DNA of 6,004 bases. Origin: an uncultured Pseudomonadales bacterium. Its GTDB lineage: Bacteria; Pseudomonadota; Gammaproteobacteria; Pseudomonadales; Porticoccaceae. Shown piece by piece: positions 1 through 6,004 of the stretch (its first letter is position 1; every line of letters begins with the position of its first letter). Made by a program: the position numbers and the translations under genes. Below the pieces are notes generated by a model that worked only from the letters and a program-made list of their open reading frames with translations, ran no database searches and had not been told where the DNA came from. The DNA is taken from positions 1 through 6,004 of the forward strand of contig CAJQJT010000321.1 of assembly GCA_905478725.1 (NCBI GenBank), given 5' to 3'.

Positions 1-1958
1 CCGGCATTTAGCTTGGCTGATTCTTTGGTTAGATAAAAATCACCGTTTAGTGTTACTCCCTCGGCCGTATCGTCAGTCAACGTTTGCGACAGAGGATAGG
101 CGACATTATTGAGAACCAGATAATCTGCATTATAGGCAAAGTCATGGGCTTGATTCGCGACTGACTCTGTAAGTAGGTTGCGCCCCAAATTAACATAGCT
201 CGCATTAGACAGAGCTAGATTGAAAAGCGTTGGCATCACGTCTTTATGGGATGCAATCTGCTCGGTATTGGGTTGCTTTGTAGGCTGGTAATTTTCTGGA
301 ATGTAGAGATAAAACGGCACACTAAGGCGATGTAACTGTTCCGACTGATCGAAGCGCATGCCGCGGATTGAGTGATCCCCGGTTATCGCAATAATGGTAT
401 TTTTCTGTAGCGGACTTTGTTTGGTTTTGGAAATTAATTGGCCGAGTAAATTATTAGTATAGAGATAGGTTTCAAGGCTATCAGGGCTCAGGTTCTGTAG
501 TCGATCTGTCAGCGCCTGATTTAATTTCAGGGGCTCATTTTGGTGGTGGGCTGGCCGCTTATAGGGTGGGTGATTCGTGATGGATAGCGTCATGATAAAC
601 AGTGGTCGTGGGTCATCGATCTTTTCGGATAATATATTCCATACTTGCTCAAAAACATATTTATCGTCACCACCCCAGACCGACTCCTCCATCTCTGGGA
701 ATAAGCTTTTCAATTTGCGCGCACCAATAAACTCATCAAATCCCTGGGCTCTAAAATAGCTGCCGCGGTTCATTAGACCCTCAAAGCCCCCGTAGACAAA
801 AACCGTTCTATATCCGGCGTCTCTGAAGACTTTTGCCGCGGAGGTTTGCATCTCAATATCTTTGTAGCCCGAGCGGCTGATATCGCTGTACTCGGTATTC
901 AGCATCAAACTGGTGAGTGAAGTTTGGGTGCCATTTTGTCCGGGTAAAAAGCGTCTAAAATAAATGCCTTCACTTAGATGCTCAGTCATCCCACCGCTGA
1001 GATCAACGCCGTCGGCAAACTCTTCGAGCAACAGAGCCTGCCCCATACTTTCGACTAAGTTAAAGACCACGTTAGGGGGATTATTTTCGAGAAAATCAGA
1101 CTCCGCGGTGGTGCTGAAAAACTGCGCAAACAGCGGCCCTGGTTTCGCCGTTTTGCCATAAAATGTTTTAAATAGCTCGCGTCCCTCGGCATCATCTGCA
1201 GCTTCCATTTGTCGCGACTTTTTGAAATCTCTGTAGCCGTAATACAGGGCTACAAGACCGTTGGGAACAATATTGTTTAATGACGACTCACTGGATACCG
1301 CGAGGTGACGATAAGACAGTGGGAAAGTGGTGATAGAACCTCTTCCGATCACGGCAATCACCAGCAGTGGAATAATCATTAAGGCCGGAGTGATTTTTAG
1401 TTTGTCCCTGCGAGCGCTAACGGCGGCTACAATTCTTCGCTCCCCAGACGCGTATAAATAAAGACTGAGTGCGAGAGCAAAAAGGGTTGCGATCAGCACC
1501 GCAGGAAAAATACTGATGCTACTAACCGTATGCCATGCAGTAGCTGTCCCATACTGCATGCCTATAAAGCCAAAACTATCTATAGGGCGGTTAAAGAAGT
1601 CTAAATAAACAAAATTGATCCCTGAGAAAAGGACTGCCAGTACTATGACCAAGCGAGCAAAGCCTTGAGTTATTAGCCAGGCAGGCCGCGACAACCAGCG
1701 TGAAAAAGGCAGTGCCACAAGACCGGCCAAAAGCGCCAAGACCATACCCCTTGCAGCGAAAGCCAGATCAAAGCGAAAGCCAATCCAAAGTGCATTCCAG
1801 AGTTCGCCACTGGCCAGTGCTTCACCCGCGGGGACCGCGGGGACATAGGCGGCCCAGGCAGCAAAACGCGCTAGCGTAAAAATCAGTGTTGCCAATAGCA
1901 CCAGCATGACAATGGATGCCAAAGTTTGCAGGTAAACAGTAGTGGCTGATTTTTGCAT
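1..1958 (-). CDS. LtaS/MdoB-type membrane sulfatase-fold phosphotransferase (C-terminus cut by the window edge)
   Basis: My own reverse-strand translation gives 652 uninterrupted residues from ATG 1958 to the left edge, with no stop reached. An AAGAG lies 8 nt before the ATG. The N-terminal ~207 residues hold about five hydrophobic helices (near 11-35, 58-83, 98-117, 149-170, 191-207), followed by a large periplasmic domain. Alkaline-phosphatase/sulfatase-fold motifs appear in LtaS order: NVVFNLVES with metal ligand E303; GTQTS with probable nucleophile T344; YGGFEG at 389; WGGDD at 428; NHPPY with H463; ITGDHS with D528 and H529; SHKDVMPTL at 570. The family transfers phosphoglycerol or a similar head group from a phospholipid to a glycan or lipid acceptor. 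The substrate here is unknown; Gram-negative members include MdoB/OpgB, which modifies periplasmic glucans. It is divergent from waaA, so an envelope role fits. An exact 9-bp tandem duplication (1827-1844) encodes VPAVPA after the first helix. Only the short tail after the catalytic domain appears to be missing. Confidence 0.9.
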   Translation of the reverse strand, partial: MQKSATTVYLQTLASIVMLVLLATLIFTLARFAAWAAYVPAVPAGEALASGELWNALWIGFRFDLAFAARGMVLALLAGLVALPFSRWLSRPAWLITQGFARLVIVLAVLFSGINFVYLDFFNRPIDSFGFIGMQYGTATAWHTVSSISIFPAVLIATLFALALSLYLYASGERRIVAAVSARRDKLKITPALMIIPLLVIAVIGRGSITTFPLSYRHLAVSSESSLNNIVPNGLVALYYGYRDFKKSRQMEAADDAEGRELFKTFYGKTAKPGPLFAQFFSTTAESDFLENNPPNVVFNLVESMGQALLLEEFADGVDLSGGMTEHLSEGIYFRRFLPGQNGTQTSLTSLMLNTEYSDISRSGYKDIEMQTSAAKVFRDAGYRTVFVYGGFEGLMNRGSYFRAQGFDEFIGARKLKSLFPEMEESVWGGDDKYVFEQVWNILSEKIDDPRPLFIMTLSITNHPPYKRPAHHQNEPLKLNQALTDRLQNLSPDSLETYLYTNNLLGQLISKTKQSPLQKNTIIAITGDHSIRGMRFDQSEQLHRLSVPFYLYIPENYQPTKQPNTEQIASHKDVMPTLFNLALSNASYVNLGRNLLTESVANQAHDFAYNADYLVLNNVAYPLSQTLTDDTAEGVTLNGDFYLTKESAKLNA

Positions 1959-2169
1959 ATCCGAGACTCTTGGTTCTTATTAGTGGAGATTAACGTTAGG
2001 CGTCGCACTAGCAGTATCGACAGCAGCTGACTTTACCACCAAAGTATCTTAGTTGGCGAGATTGCTGGGTTGGTTAGAGTGATTTCGCCTGTCTTCCAGG
2101 AAGATCAAACATGGCTTGTAGCGACTAAACCTGCTATTTTGCTTTGGACATATAACCACATTTATCGCC
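1959..2169. promoter_or_regulatory. Divergent intergenic region between the LtaS-like gene and waaA
   Basis: This 211-bp gap separates two genes read away from each other, so it should hold both promoters. For the minus-strand gene the best candidate is TTGGTG, 18 nt, GATACT (about 2046 down to 2017), a weak match. For waaA the only good -10 look-alike is TATAAC at 2151-2156, with no convincing -35 at 16-18 nt. If it is real, transcription would start only a few bases before the waaA ATG. An 8-bp palindrome, TAACGTTA, lies near 1991-1998. I find no RNA gene, riboswitch or convincing operator. The role as promoter region is inferred from gene orientation; the individual boxes are guesses. Confidence 0.4.
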
Positions 2170-3444
2170 ATGCCCAGATACCTTTACTCAGCCATCTTCT
2201 ATTGCCTGCTACCGTTTATTTTATTGCGGTTGCTGTTCCGTGGTTTGGCTGCGCCGAACTATCGCAAACGCTGGCGTCAACGCTTTGGTTTTTTCACACC
2301 TCCTGAGTCAGCCAAAGAAACTATTTGGCTTCACGCCGTCTCCGTGGGTGAAACCCTCGCTGCAGTGCCCCTAGTCAAAGCCTTGCAGGTTAAATATCCA
2401 GATCACCGCTTGCTGATTACCTGCATGACCCCCACCGGGTCTGAGCGCATAGCCGCCGCCTTTGGTGACTCGGTAGACCACAGCTACGCCCCCTATGATA
2501 TGCCTGATGCCGTGGCGCGTTTTATTCAGCGAGTTCAGCCGAAGATGCTGATTATTATGGAAACTGAACTCTGGCCCAATACGATTGCCGCCTGCCATCA
2601 ACGTCAGATTCCCGTGATTCTGGCCAATGCACGGCTCTCTGATAAGTCCGCTCGGGGCTATGCCCGAGTGCGGGGACTCAGCGGGCCTATGTTCGCCCAG
2701 TTAACCGCAGTGGCAGCCCAGCACGAAGATGACGGCGCCCGCTTTGCCGCCCTCGGACTACCCGCTGACAATTTACATATCAGTGGCAATATTAAATTCG
2801 ATCTGGATCTCAGTGCTGAGATTAGACAGGCTGCAGAGAGCCTAAAGCAGCAGTGGAGCGGTGAGAATCAGCGGCCTATTTTACTCGCCGCCAGCACCCA
2901 CCGTGGGGAAGACGAAATTATCCTGCAGGCCTTTGGTCAGATCAAACAGCGCGTCGACAATGCCTTGCTGGTATTGGTGCCGCGTCATCCAGAGCGCTTT
3001 AATCAGGTAGCTGACCTCTGTCTCGGCGCAGGCTACAACCTAGCGCGACGCAGCTGCAATGATTCTGTAGAGCAGGCGGATATCCTGCTCGGCGACACCA
3101 TGGGAGAGCTGATGACATTCTTCGGCGCCTGCGATATCGCCTTTATCGGTGGCAGCCTGGTGAGTAATGGTGGCCACAATATGATTGAGCCAGCAGCCTG
3201 GGGTAAGCCGACCTTGAGTGGACTGTCAGTGTTTAATTTTACTGAGGTATCGCGGCTATTGGCTGAAGCTGGCGGTCTTGCTTTAGTTGAGGATGCAGTT
3301 GCATTGGCAGAGACGGTAATAGAGTTAATCGAGAATCCAGAGCGAGCTCAGCAGATGGGCCAGCAAGCGCAGCAGGTTGCCGAGGCAAATCGCGGTGCGT
3401 TGGAGAGATTACTGATGGTGGTGGATAACAATTTGGGTCTATAG
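2170..3444 (+). CDS. waaA: 3-deoxy-D-manno-octulosonic acid (Kdo) transferase, WaaA/KdtA
   Basis: This 424-residue protein transfers Kdo from CMP-Kdo onto lipid IVA at the cytoplasmic face of the inner membrane, the step that starts the LPS inner core. Its length is normal for the family. An N-terminal membrane anchor (about 4-24) is followed by the basic APNYRKRWRQRFG stretch. The glycosyltransferase-N (GT30) half follows, with HAVSVGE (E61 matching the catalytic Glu, E60 in E. coli), TPTGSERI at 87-94 and METELWPN at 130-137. The C-terminal GT-B half has ASTHRGED at 241, PRHPERF at 271, GDTMGEL at 308 and GGSLVSNGGHN running into EPAAWGKP (327-347, E340). ATG 2170 is the only ATG/GTG/TTG start downstream of the in-frame stop at 2119 that keeps the whole anchor, but no clear Shine-Dalgarno precedes it. 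It converges on tolC. One Kdo or two cannot be told from the sequence. Confidence 0.97.
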   Translation: MPRYLYSAIFYCLLPFILLRLLFRGLAAPNYRKRWRQRFGFFTPPESAKETIWLHAVSVGETLAAVPLVKALQVKYPDHRLLITCMTPTGSERIAAAFGDSVDHSYAPYDMPDAVARFIQRVQPKMLIIMETELWPNTIAACHQRQIPVILANARLSDKSARGYARVRGLSGPMFAQLTAVAAQHEDDGARFAALGLPADNLHISGNIKFDLDLSAEIRQAAESLKQQWSGENQRPILLAASTHRGEDEIILQAFGQIKQRVDNALLVLVPRHPERFNQVADLCLGAGYNLARRSCNDSVEQADILLGDTMGELMTFFGACDIAFIGGSLVSNGGHNMIEPAAWGKPTLSGLSVFNFTEVSRLLAEAGGLALVEDAVALAETVIELIENPERAQQMGQQAQQVAEANRGALERLLMVVDNNLGL

Positions 3445-3531
3445 ACAGCCTGAGCCCAATAAACAGCCTTGAGCGGGTAGACAGCCTTGAGCCAATAAAC
3501 AGCCTTGAGCGGGTAGACAGCCCTGAGCCAA
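3442..3531. repeat. Five tandem 18-bp repeats at the waaA 3' end
   Basis: Five contiguous 18-bp units run 3442-3459, 3460-3477, 3478-3495, 3496-3513 and 3514-3531. Two variants alternate: units 1, 3 and 5 resemble tagacagccttgagccaa, and units 2 and 4 are identical (taaacagccttgagcggg). There is therefore also a 36-bp higher-order period. Unit 1 starts with the waaA stop codon. Because 18 is divisible by 3, every unit places a TAG or TAA in the waaA frame. Units are adjacent with no spacers, so this is not CRISPR. The array lies between convergent waaA and tolC. No strong hairpin followed by a T-run is visible here, so I do not call it a terminator. Confidence 0.92.
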
Positions 3532-3568
3532 ACCTTCAACCAAGTTCAGCCAGGCTCTCAGATTTAGT

Positions 3569-4933
3569 TTACTGATTAGCCGCCTTGTTAATCACCAGCT
3601 GCGGATCCAACCAAGCATTGAGCTCATAGACATCATCCGGAGAGAGCTGGCCGGCGACTTCCTTCAAACCCATCATCGATAAAATATAATCATAACGCGC
3701 ATTGGCGAAATTGCGGCGGGCCTGGAAGACGGTACGCTGAGCCACCAACACATCGACAATATTTCGCGTGCCCACTTCATAACCAGCCTGAGTTGCCTGC
3801 AGAGCACTGTCCGCTGAGGTGATCGACTGGGCGCGAGCTTTGACTCGTGCGGTGTTGGTCAACACTAGCTGATGCAGTGAGCGAGCCGCTTGAACTGTAT
3901 TGCGCTTAGTGGCAATAAAGCCCTCATCAGAGGCAATCGACCGCTGCTTAGCTTGACGACGCTGAGCATCCAACGAGCCGCCAAGCCAGATGGGCATGGT
4001 CACCGAGATGGCGAAGCTGTTGCCATCCTGCTGGCTCTCAAAAGGCAGATTGTATCTGGTGCCATCAGAGTCTGAATCGAAGTAACTAGCGCTACCAGTG
4101 ACCTTTGGCAGACGGGCTGCTGTGGCCGCCTTGGCATTGTTATAAGCCGCATCTTTGCCCAGCTTGGCAACTTTCAGCGGGTAATTATTACCAATCGCAA
4201 AATCAACCCATTCATTGTTGCTCAACGGTGTCGGATTAGTGGCTTCAAATTTTTCCGCCAGCCCTGCAAGCACATTGTGATCTTCACCGGTTAGTACCTG
4301 CAGCTGTTCAAAGGCAATATTCAAGGCGCCCTGTGCTTCGAGGCTATTCACAACTGCATCGTCGTAGACAGCCTGAGCTTCGTGAACATCAGTAACTGGC
4401 AGCAGGCCCACTTCAAAACGTTCGCGAGTCTGTTCTAGCTGGCGCTGAATGGCACGCTCTTCAGCATTGCGCGTCTGCATATTGTCGTAGGCACGCAGCA
4501 CATTAAAGTAAGCATCACTGACGCGAATAATGAGGCTCTGTTGATCGGCGGCAAACTGCGCCCGGGCACTTTCACTCAGAGACTTACTGCCTTGGAAGCG
4601 ATACCAGGATGGCATATCAAAAATTGCCTGGGTAAGCGAGGCGCGGTAAGACGTACCATCGCTATCAATCGTGCCACCAATGCCAATTAACGGAGAGCTA
4701 TCGTTAGTTTCAGATTCTTTGTACTCACCGGAAATAGCCAGCTGTGGCAGCAACGCTGCACGACTGATATTTTTACCTTCACGATCAGCGTTAAAAGTAG
4801 CGCGAGCGGCTCTCAATACGGGATCGTTTTTTAACGCACTTTCGTATATATCAACAAGTGAATCAGCGACCGCTAGCTGTGGGGCTAAAAAAGCGACAGC
4901 AGCAATCAAAAAATAGTTTTTAACAATGTGCAT
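3569..4933 (-). CDS. tolC: TolC family outer-membrane efflux and secretion channel
   Basis: This 454-residue precursor is a TolC-type trimeric duct, which spans the outer membrane and periplasm and docks with RND/MFS efflux pumps and type I secretion systems. A signal peptide (K5, hydrophobic 7-17, AVA|D) predicts cleavage after A23. The mature protein shows the family's internal duplication: ERFEVGLLPVTDVHEAQ (171-187) parallels AGYEVGTRNIVDVLVAQ (383-399), each in a long helical OEP repeat. ARYDYILSMMGLKEVAGQLS (412-431) is the typical closing segment. The E. coli aperture DVLD motif reads DVLV here: D394 is kept and the second Asp is V397. Length is slightly under E. coli TolC (493), mainly because a long C-terminal tail is missing. 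The gene is divergent from nudF, as in E. coli. The start is set by the signal peptide and a strong GGAGGT upstream. Orthology to TolC itself rather than a paralogue rests on this synteny. Confidence 0.95.
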   Translation of the reverse strand: MHIVKNYFLIAAVAFLAPQLAVADSLVDIYESALKNDPVLRAARATFNADREGKNISRAALLPQLAISGEYKESETNDSSPLIGIGGTIDSDGTSYRASLTQAIFDMPSWYRFQGSKSLSESARAQFAADQQSLIIRVSDAYFNVLRAYDNMQTRNAEERAIQRQLEQTRERFEVGLLPVTDVHEAQAVYDDAVVNSLEAQGALNIAFEQLQVLTGEDHNVLAGLAEKFEATNPTPLSNNEWVDFAIGNNYPLKVAKLGKDAAYNNAKAATAARLPKVTGSASYFDSDSDGTRYNLPFESQQDGNSFAISVTMPIWLGGSLDAQRRQAKQRSIASDEGFIATKRNTVQAARSLHQLVLTNTARVKARAQSITSADSALQATQAGYEVGTRNIVDVLVAQRTVFQARRNFANARYDYILSMMGLKEVAGQLSPDDVYELNAWLDPQLVINKAANQ

Positions 4934-4936
4934 ATG

Positions 4937-4942
4937 ACCTCC
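4937..4942 (-). promoter_or_regulatory. Strong but close Shine-Dalgarno of tolC
   Basis: Read on the minus strand, GGAGGT matches the anti-Shine-Dalgarno perfectly and is followed by only three bases (CAT) before ATG 4933. That spacing is shorter than usual. No in-frame ATG or GTG follows closely, and the signal peptide needs this start, so ATG 4933 stands. Confidence 0.75.
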
Positions 4943-5147
4943 ATTTGGACCGGTTTAGTTTAGCAGGTTTATTTCCAAGGCATACTCTGTCTTTAATGAT
5001 CAGGCACCAAATTAGTGCGTGATGGGAAGCCGGTGCGCTATGCCAAGCTAGTGCGTTATGCCAAGCTAGGGGTTAGACGTTTTAAATGATCAAATAGTTT
5101 AAGATCAAACGTAAAAGATATTCCAACAAAAGAGTGACGGCCAGACA
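4943..5147. promoter_or_regulatory. Divergent tolC/nudF intergenic region
   Basis: With the tolC ribosome site, this fills the 214-bp gap between genes read outward, so promoters for both are expected. It contains the 18-bp repeat set (5015-5068). An AT-rich stretch on the nudF side (about 5079-5130) has GATCAAA repeated at 5088 and 5103, and a similar TGATCA lies near 4997. I cannot pick -35/-10 pairs with confidence. Copies of TTGGCA, resembling a -35 box, occur in the repeats in the tolC direction, but no good -10 sits 16-18 nt downstream. The role is inferred from orientation. Confidence 0.4.
5015..5068. repeat. Three tandem 18-bp repeats upstream of tolC
   Basis: Units are 5015-5032 (degenerate, gtgcgtgatgggaagccg), 5033-5050 (gtgcgctatgccaagcta) and 5051-5068 (gtgcgttatgccaagcta). 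The last two differ at one base; the first keeps the GTGCG start and scattered later positions. The bases just left (4997-5014) may be a further decayed unit, but the match is weak. The array sits mid-way between tolC and nudF, where an operator for either gene could lie. Its sequence is not clearly the same as the array after waaA, though the period is equal. Confidence 0.8.
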
Positions 5148-5762
5148 ATGGACAAAAAACACCGCTTTGGACCTTTGGATTATCGGCTCAAATCTACCGA
5201 AACAGTCTTTCAGGGCTTTTTTAAAATGACCCGGATGATTGTCGAGCACCGACTTTTCGGCGGCGGCTGGAGCAAACCCCTGCGCCGGGAGCTGTTTCAG
5301 CGTGGCAGTGCGGTGGGCGTGTTGCTCTATGATCCGCGCAATCACCTGGTGGGCCTAATAGAACAGTTTCGCCCTGGCGCCCTCAATGAATCCCGCGGGC
5401 CCTGGCAGTACGAAGTGGTCGCCGGCATTATCGAGCCGGGGGAAACCCCTGAGCAGGTGGCGGTGAGAGAGTTACATGAAGAGAGCGGCGTCGAAGTGGA
5501 AAAGCTGCTGCCAATCTGCGACTATCTGGTCAGTGCGGGGGGCACCGATGAAAAAATGCACCTCTTTTGTGGTCTTGTTGACCTGAGTGAGCGCGGTGGC
5601 ATCTTTGGCCTCGAAGGTGAGAGTGAAGATATCCTGCTCCAAGTTTGGTCCTATGATGAAACCATGGAGGCCTTTTCACAGGGTCTTCTAAATAGCGCCG
5701 CCATGTCAGTAGCATTGCTTTGGCTACAATTAAACAACAAGCAGTTGAGACCTAAGTCTTGA
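5148..5762 (+). CDS. nudF: ADP-ribose pyrophosphatase, Nudix family (NudF)
   Basis: This 204-residue cytoplasmic enzyme hydrolyses ADP-ribose to AMP and ribose 5-phosphate, removing a reactive by-product of NAD turnover; the E. coli enzyme also acts on other ADP-sugars. The complete Nudix box spans 93-115 (G93, E99, R107, E108, E111, E112, G114, V115), matching GX5EX7REUXEEXGU. Other NudF features are FFKMTR (24-29) and EHRLFGG (33-39) in the N-terminal dimer region, IEQFRPGA at 71-78, SAGGTDE at 129-135, and a late acidic loop GESED (157-161) that aligns with the catalytic-base loop of E. coli ADPRase. SVALLWLQLNN (187-197) closely resembles the E. coli C-terminal helix. Length matches the family (about 209). 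ATG 5148 keeps the whole N-terminal region; the upstream ribosome site is weak. It is followed after 66 nt by the DUF1249 gene, as in E. coli. Confidence 0.96.
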   Translation: MDKKHRFGPLDYRLKSTETVFQGFFKMTRMIVEHRLFGGGWSKPLRRELFQRGSAVGVLLYDPRNHLVGLIEQFRPGALNESRGPWQYEVVAGIIEPGETPEQVAVRELHEESGVEVEKLLPICDYLVSAGGTDEKMHLFCGLVDLSERGGIFGLEGESEDILLQVWSYDETMEAFSQGLLNSAAMSVALLWLQLNNKQLRPKS

Positions 5763-5828
5763 ATTTCAGCCCAATACGAGCCACGAAAGTGAAAAAGCTA
5801 ACTGCATCACGACTAGCGAGTAACGACT

Positions 5829-6004
5829 TTGTCAGTATCTGAACGCCGACGTCAACGACACAATTTGCAGCGCCTGCACGGCGAGTGTGAGCTCAACTAC
5901 GTGCGCCTGCTGCGACTGATGCCGGGGCCACCTCAGCTAGGACAGAGTATGAGGGTCGATTTCACCCATGAGTCGAATATACATACCGCTCTTCGACTCA
6001 TGGG
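5829..6004 (+). CDS. yqiB: DUF1249 (YqiB-like) protein, N-terminal part, TTG start
   Basis: An open frame runs from a stop at 5814-5816 to the right edge. TTG 5829 is the first usable start; no ATG or in-frame GTG occurs before residue 25. From TTG the 58 visible residues begin M(L)SVSERRRQRHNLQRLHGE, then CELNYVRLLRLMPG, then a RVDFTHES...TALRLM strand. This resembles the start of YqiB/DUF1249 proteins: a short basic N-terminus, a (N)Y/F-xxL-xxL-xP helix, then an extended hydrophobic strand with a Thr-rich turn. The position right after nudF is the E. coli one. DUF1249 function is not established to my knowledge; E. coli YqiB is about 140 residues, so more than half is missing here. Only a weak GAG-type ribosome site precedes the TTG. 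The final bases overlap a perfect inverted repeat, so the last few residues should be treated with care. Confidence 0.75.
   Translation, partial: MSVSERRRQRHNLQRLHGECELNYVRLLRLMPGPPQLGQSMRVDFTHESNIHTALRLM
5965..6004. repeat. Perfect 13-bp inverted repeat ending at the last base
   Basis: The left arm 5965-5977 (cccatgagtcgaa) and the right arm 5992-6004 (ttcgactcatggg) are exact reverse complements around a 14-nt loop. The pair lies inside the DUF1249 coding frame and the right arm ends on the final base of the window. There is no T-run after it and it sits inside a gene, so it is unlikely to be a terminator. It could be a genuine hairpin or a fold-back artefact at a contig end. Confidence 0.85.

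Noticed and set aside
577..1161. Two plus-strand frames of 60-65 residues inside the LtaS-like gene
   Set aside because: Both are antisense to conserved catalytic-domain sequence and look like no known protein.
2070..2306. Plus-strand frame overlapping the start of waaA
   Set aside because: It overlaps waaA in another frame, has no recognisable motif and is explained as a shadow of the WaaA N-terminus plus the intergenic gap.
3442..3531. Possible CRISPR array
   Set aside because: Units are 18 bp and directly adjacent without spacers; no cas gene is nearby.
3348..3539. Minus-strand open frame encoding a hexapeptide repeat (AVYPLK/AVYWLK-like)
   Set aside because: It is the 18-bp repeat array read on the opposite strand (18 bp = 6 codons), running into the waaA 3' end. 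It has no convincing ribosome site, and the rest of the frame is antisense to waaA.
3524..3562. Possible bidirectional terminator between waaA and tolC (GAGCC at 3525-3529 with GGCTC at 3553-3557)
   Set aside because: The stem is only 5 bp with a loop above 20 nt, and no proper T-run follows on either strand.
4671..4916. Plus-strand 81-residue frame inside tolC
   Set aside because: It is antisense to the TolC N-terminal region; the signal peptide and OEP repeats on the other strand explain the openness.
5082..5345. Minus-strand 87-residue frame overlapping nudF
   Set aside because: It is antisense to the clearly coding NudF N-terminus and carries no recognisable domain or ribosome site.

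Overview
The window looks like ordinary core chromosome of a Gram-negative gammaproteobacterium. It carries a Kdo transferase (waaA), a TolC-type outer-membrane channel, an ADP-ribose pyrophosphatase (nudF) and the start of a DUF1249/YqiB gene. The divergent tolC / nudF-yqiB arrangement is the one known from E. coli and many other gammaproteobacteria. From memory of protein style, a free-living, possibly marine lineage is plausible, but I cannot fix the genus. I see no mobile element, tRNA, rRNA, CRISPR array or phage gene.

Layout, left to right. Positions 1-1958 (minus) hold most of a five-helix membrane protein with a periplasmic LtaS/MdoB-type sulfatase-fold domain; its C-terminus runs off the left edge. 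A 211-bp divergent intergenic region follows. waaA (2170-3444, plus) comes next and is convergent with tolC (3569-4933, minus). Between their 3' ends lie five head-to-tail 18-bp repeats that begin exactly at the waaA stop codon. A 214-bp divergent region separates tolC from nudF (5148-5762, plus) and contains a second, different set of 18-bp tandem repeats. nudF is followed by a DUF1249 gene that probably starts at TTG 5829 and is cut by the right edge. The last 40 bases form a perfect 13-bp inverted repeat ending on the final base.

The first three genes all concern the cell envelope. WaaA attaches Kdo to lipid A, TolC is the outer-membrane exit duct for efflux pumps and type I secretion, and the sulfatase-fold protein probably moves a phospho-alcohol head group onto a periplasmic glycan or lipid. 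nudF and the DUF1249 gene belong to a housekeeping cluster that in E. coli continues to cpdA, yqiA and parE.

I found no convincing new biological system. The points most worth a second look are the two 18-bp repeat arrays flanking tolC, the in-frame stop codons built into the first array, the unknown substrate of the LtaS-like enzyme beside waaA, and the inverted repeat at the extreme right end, which may be an assembly or amplification artefact.
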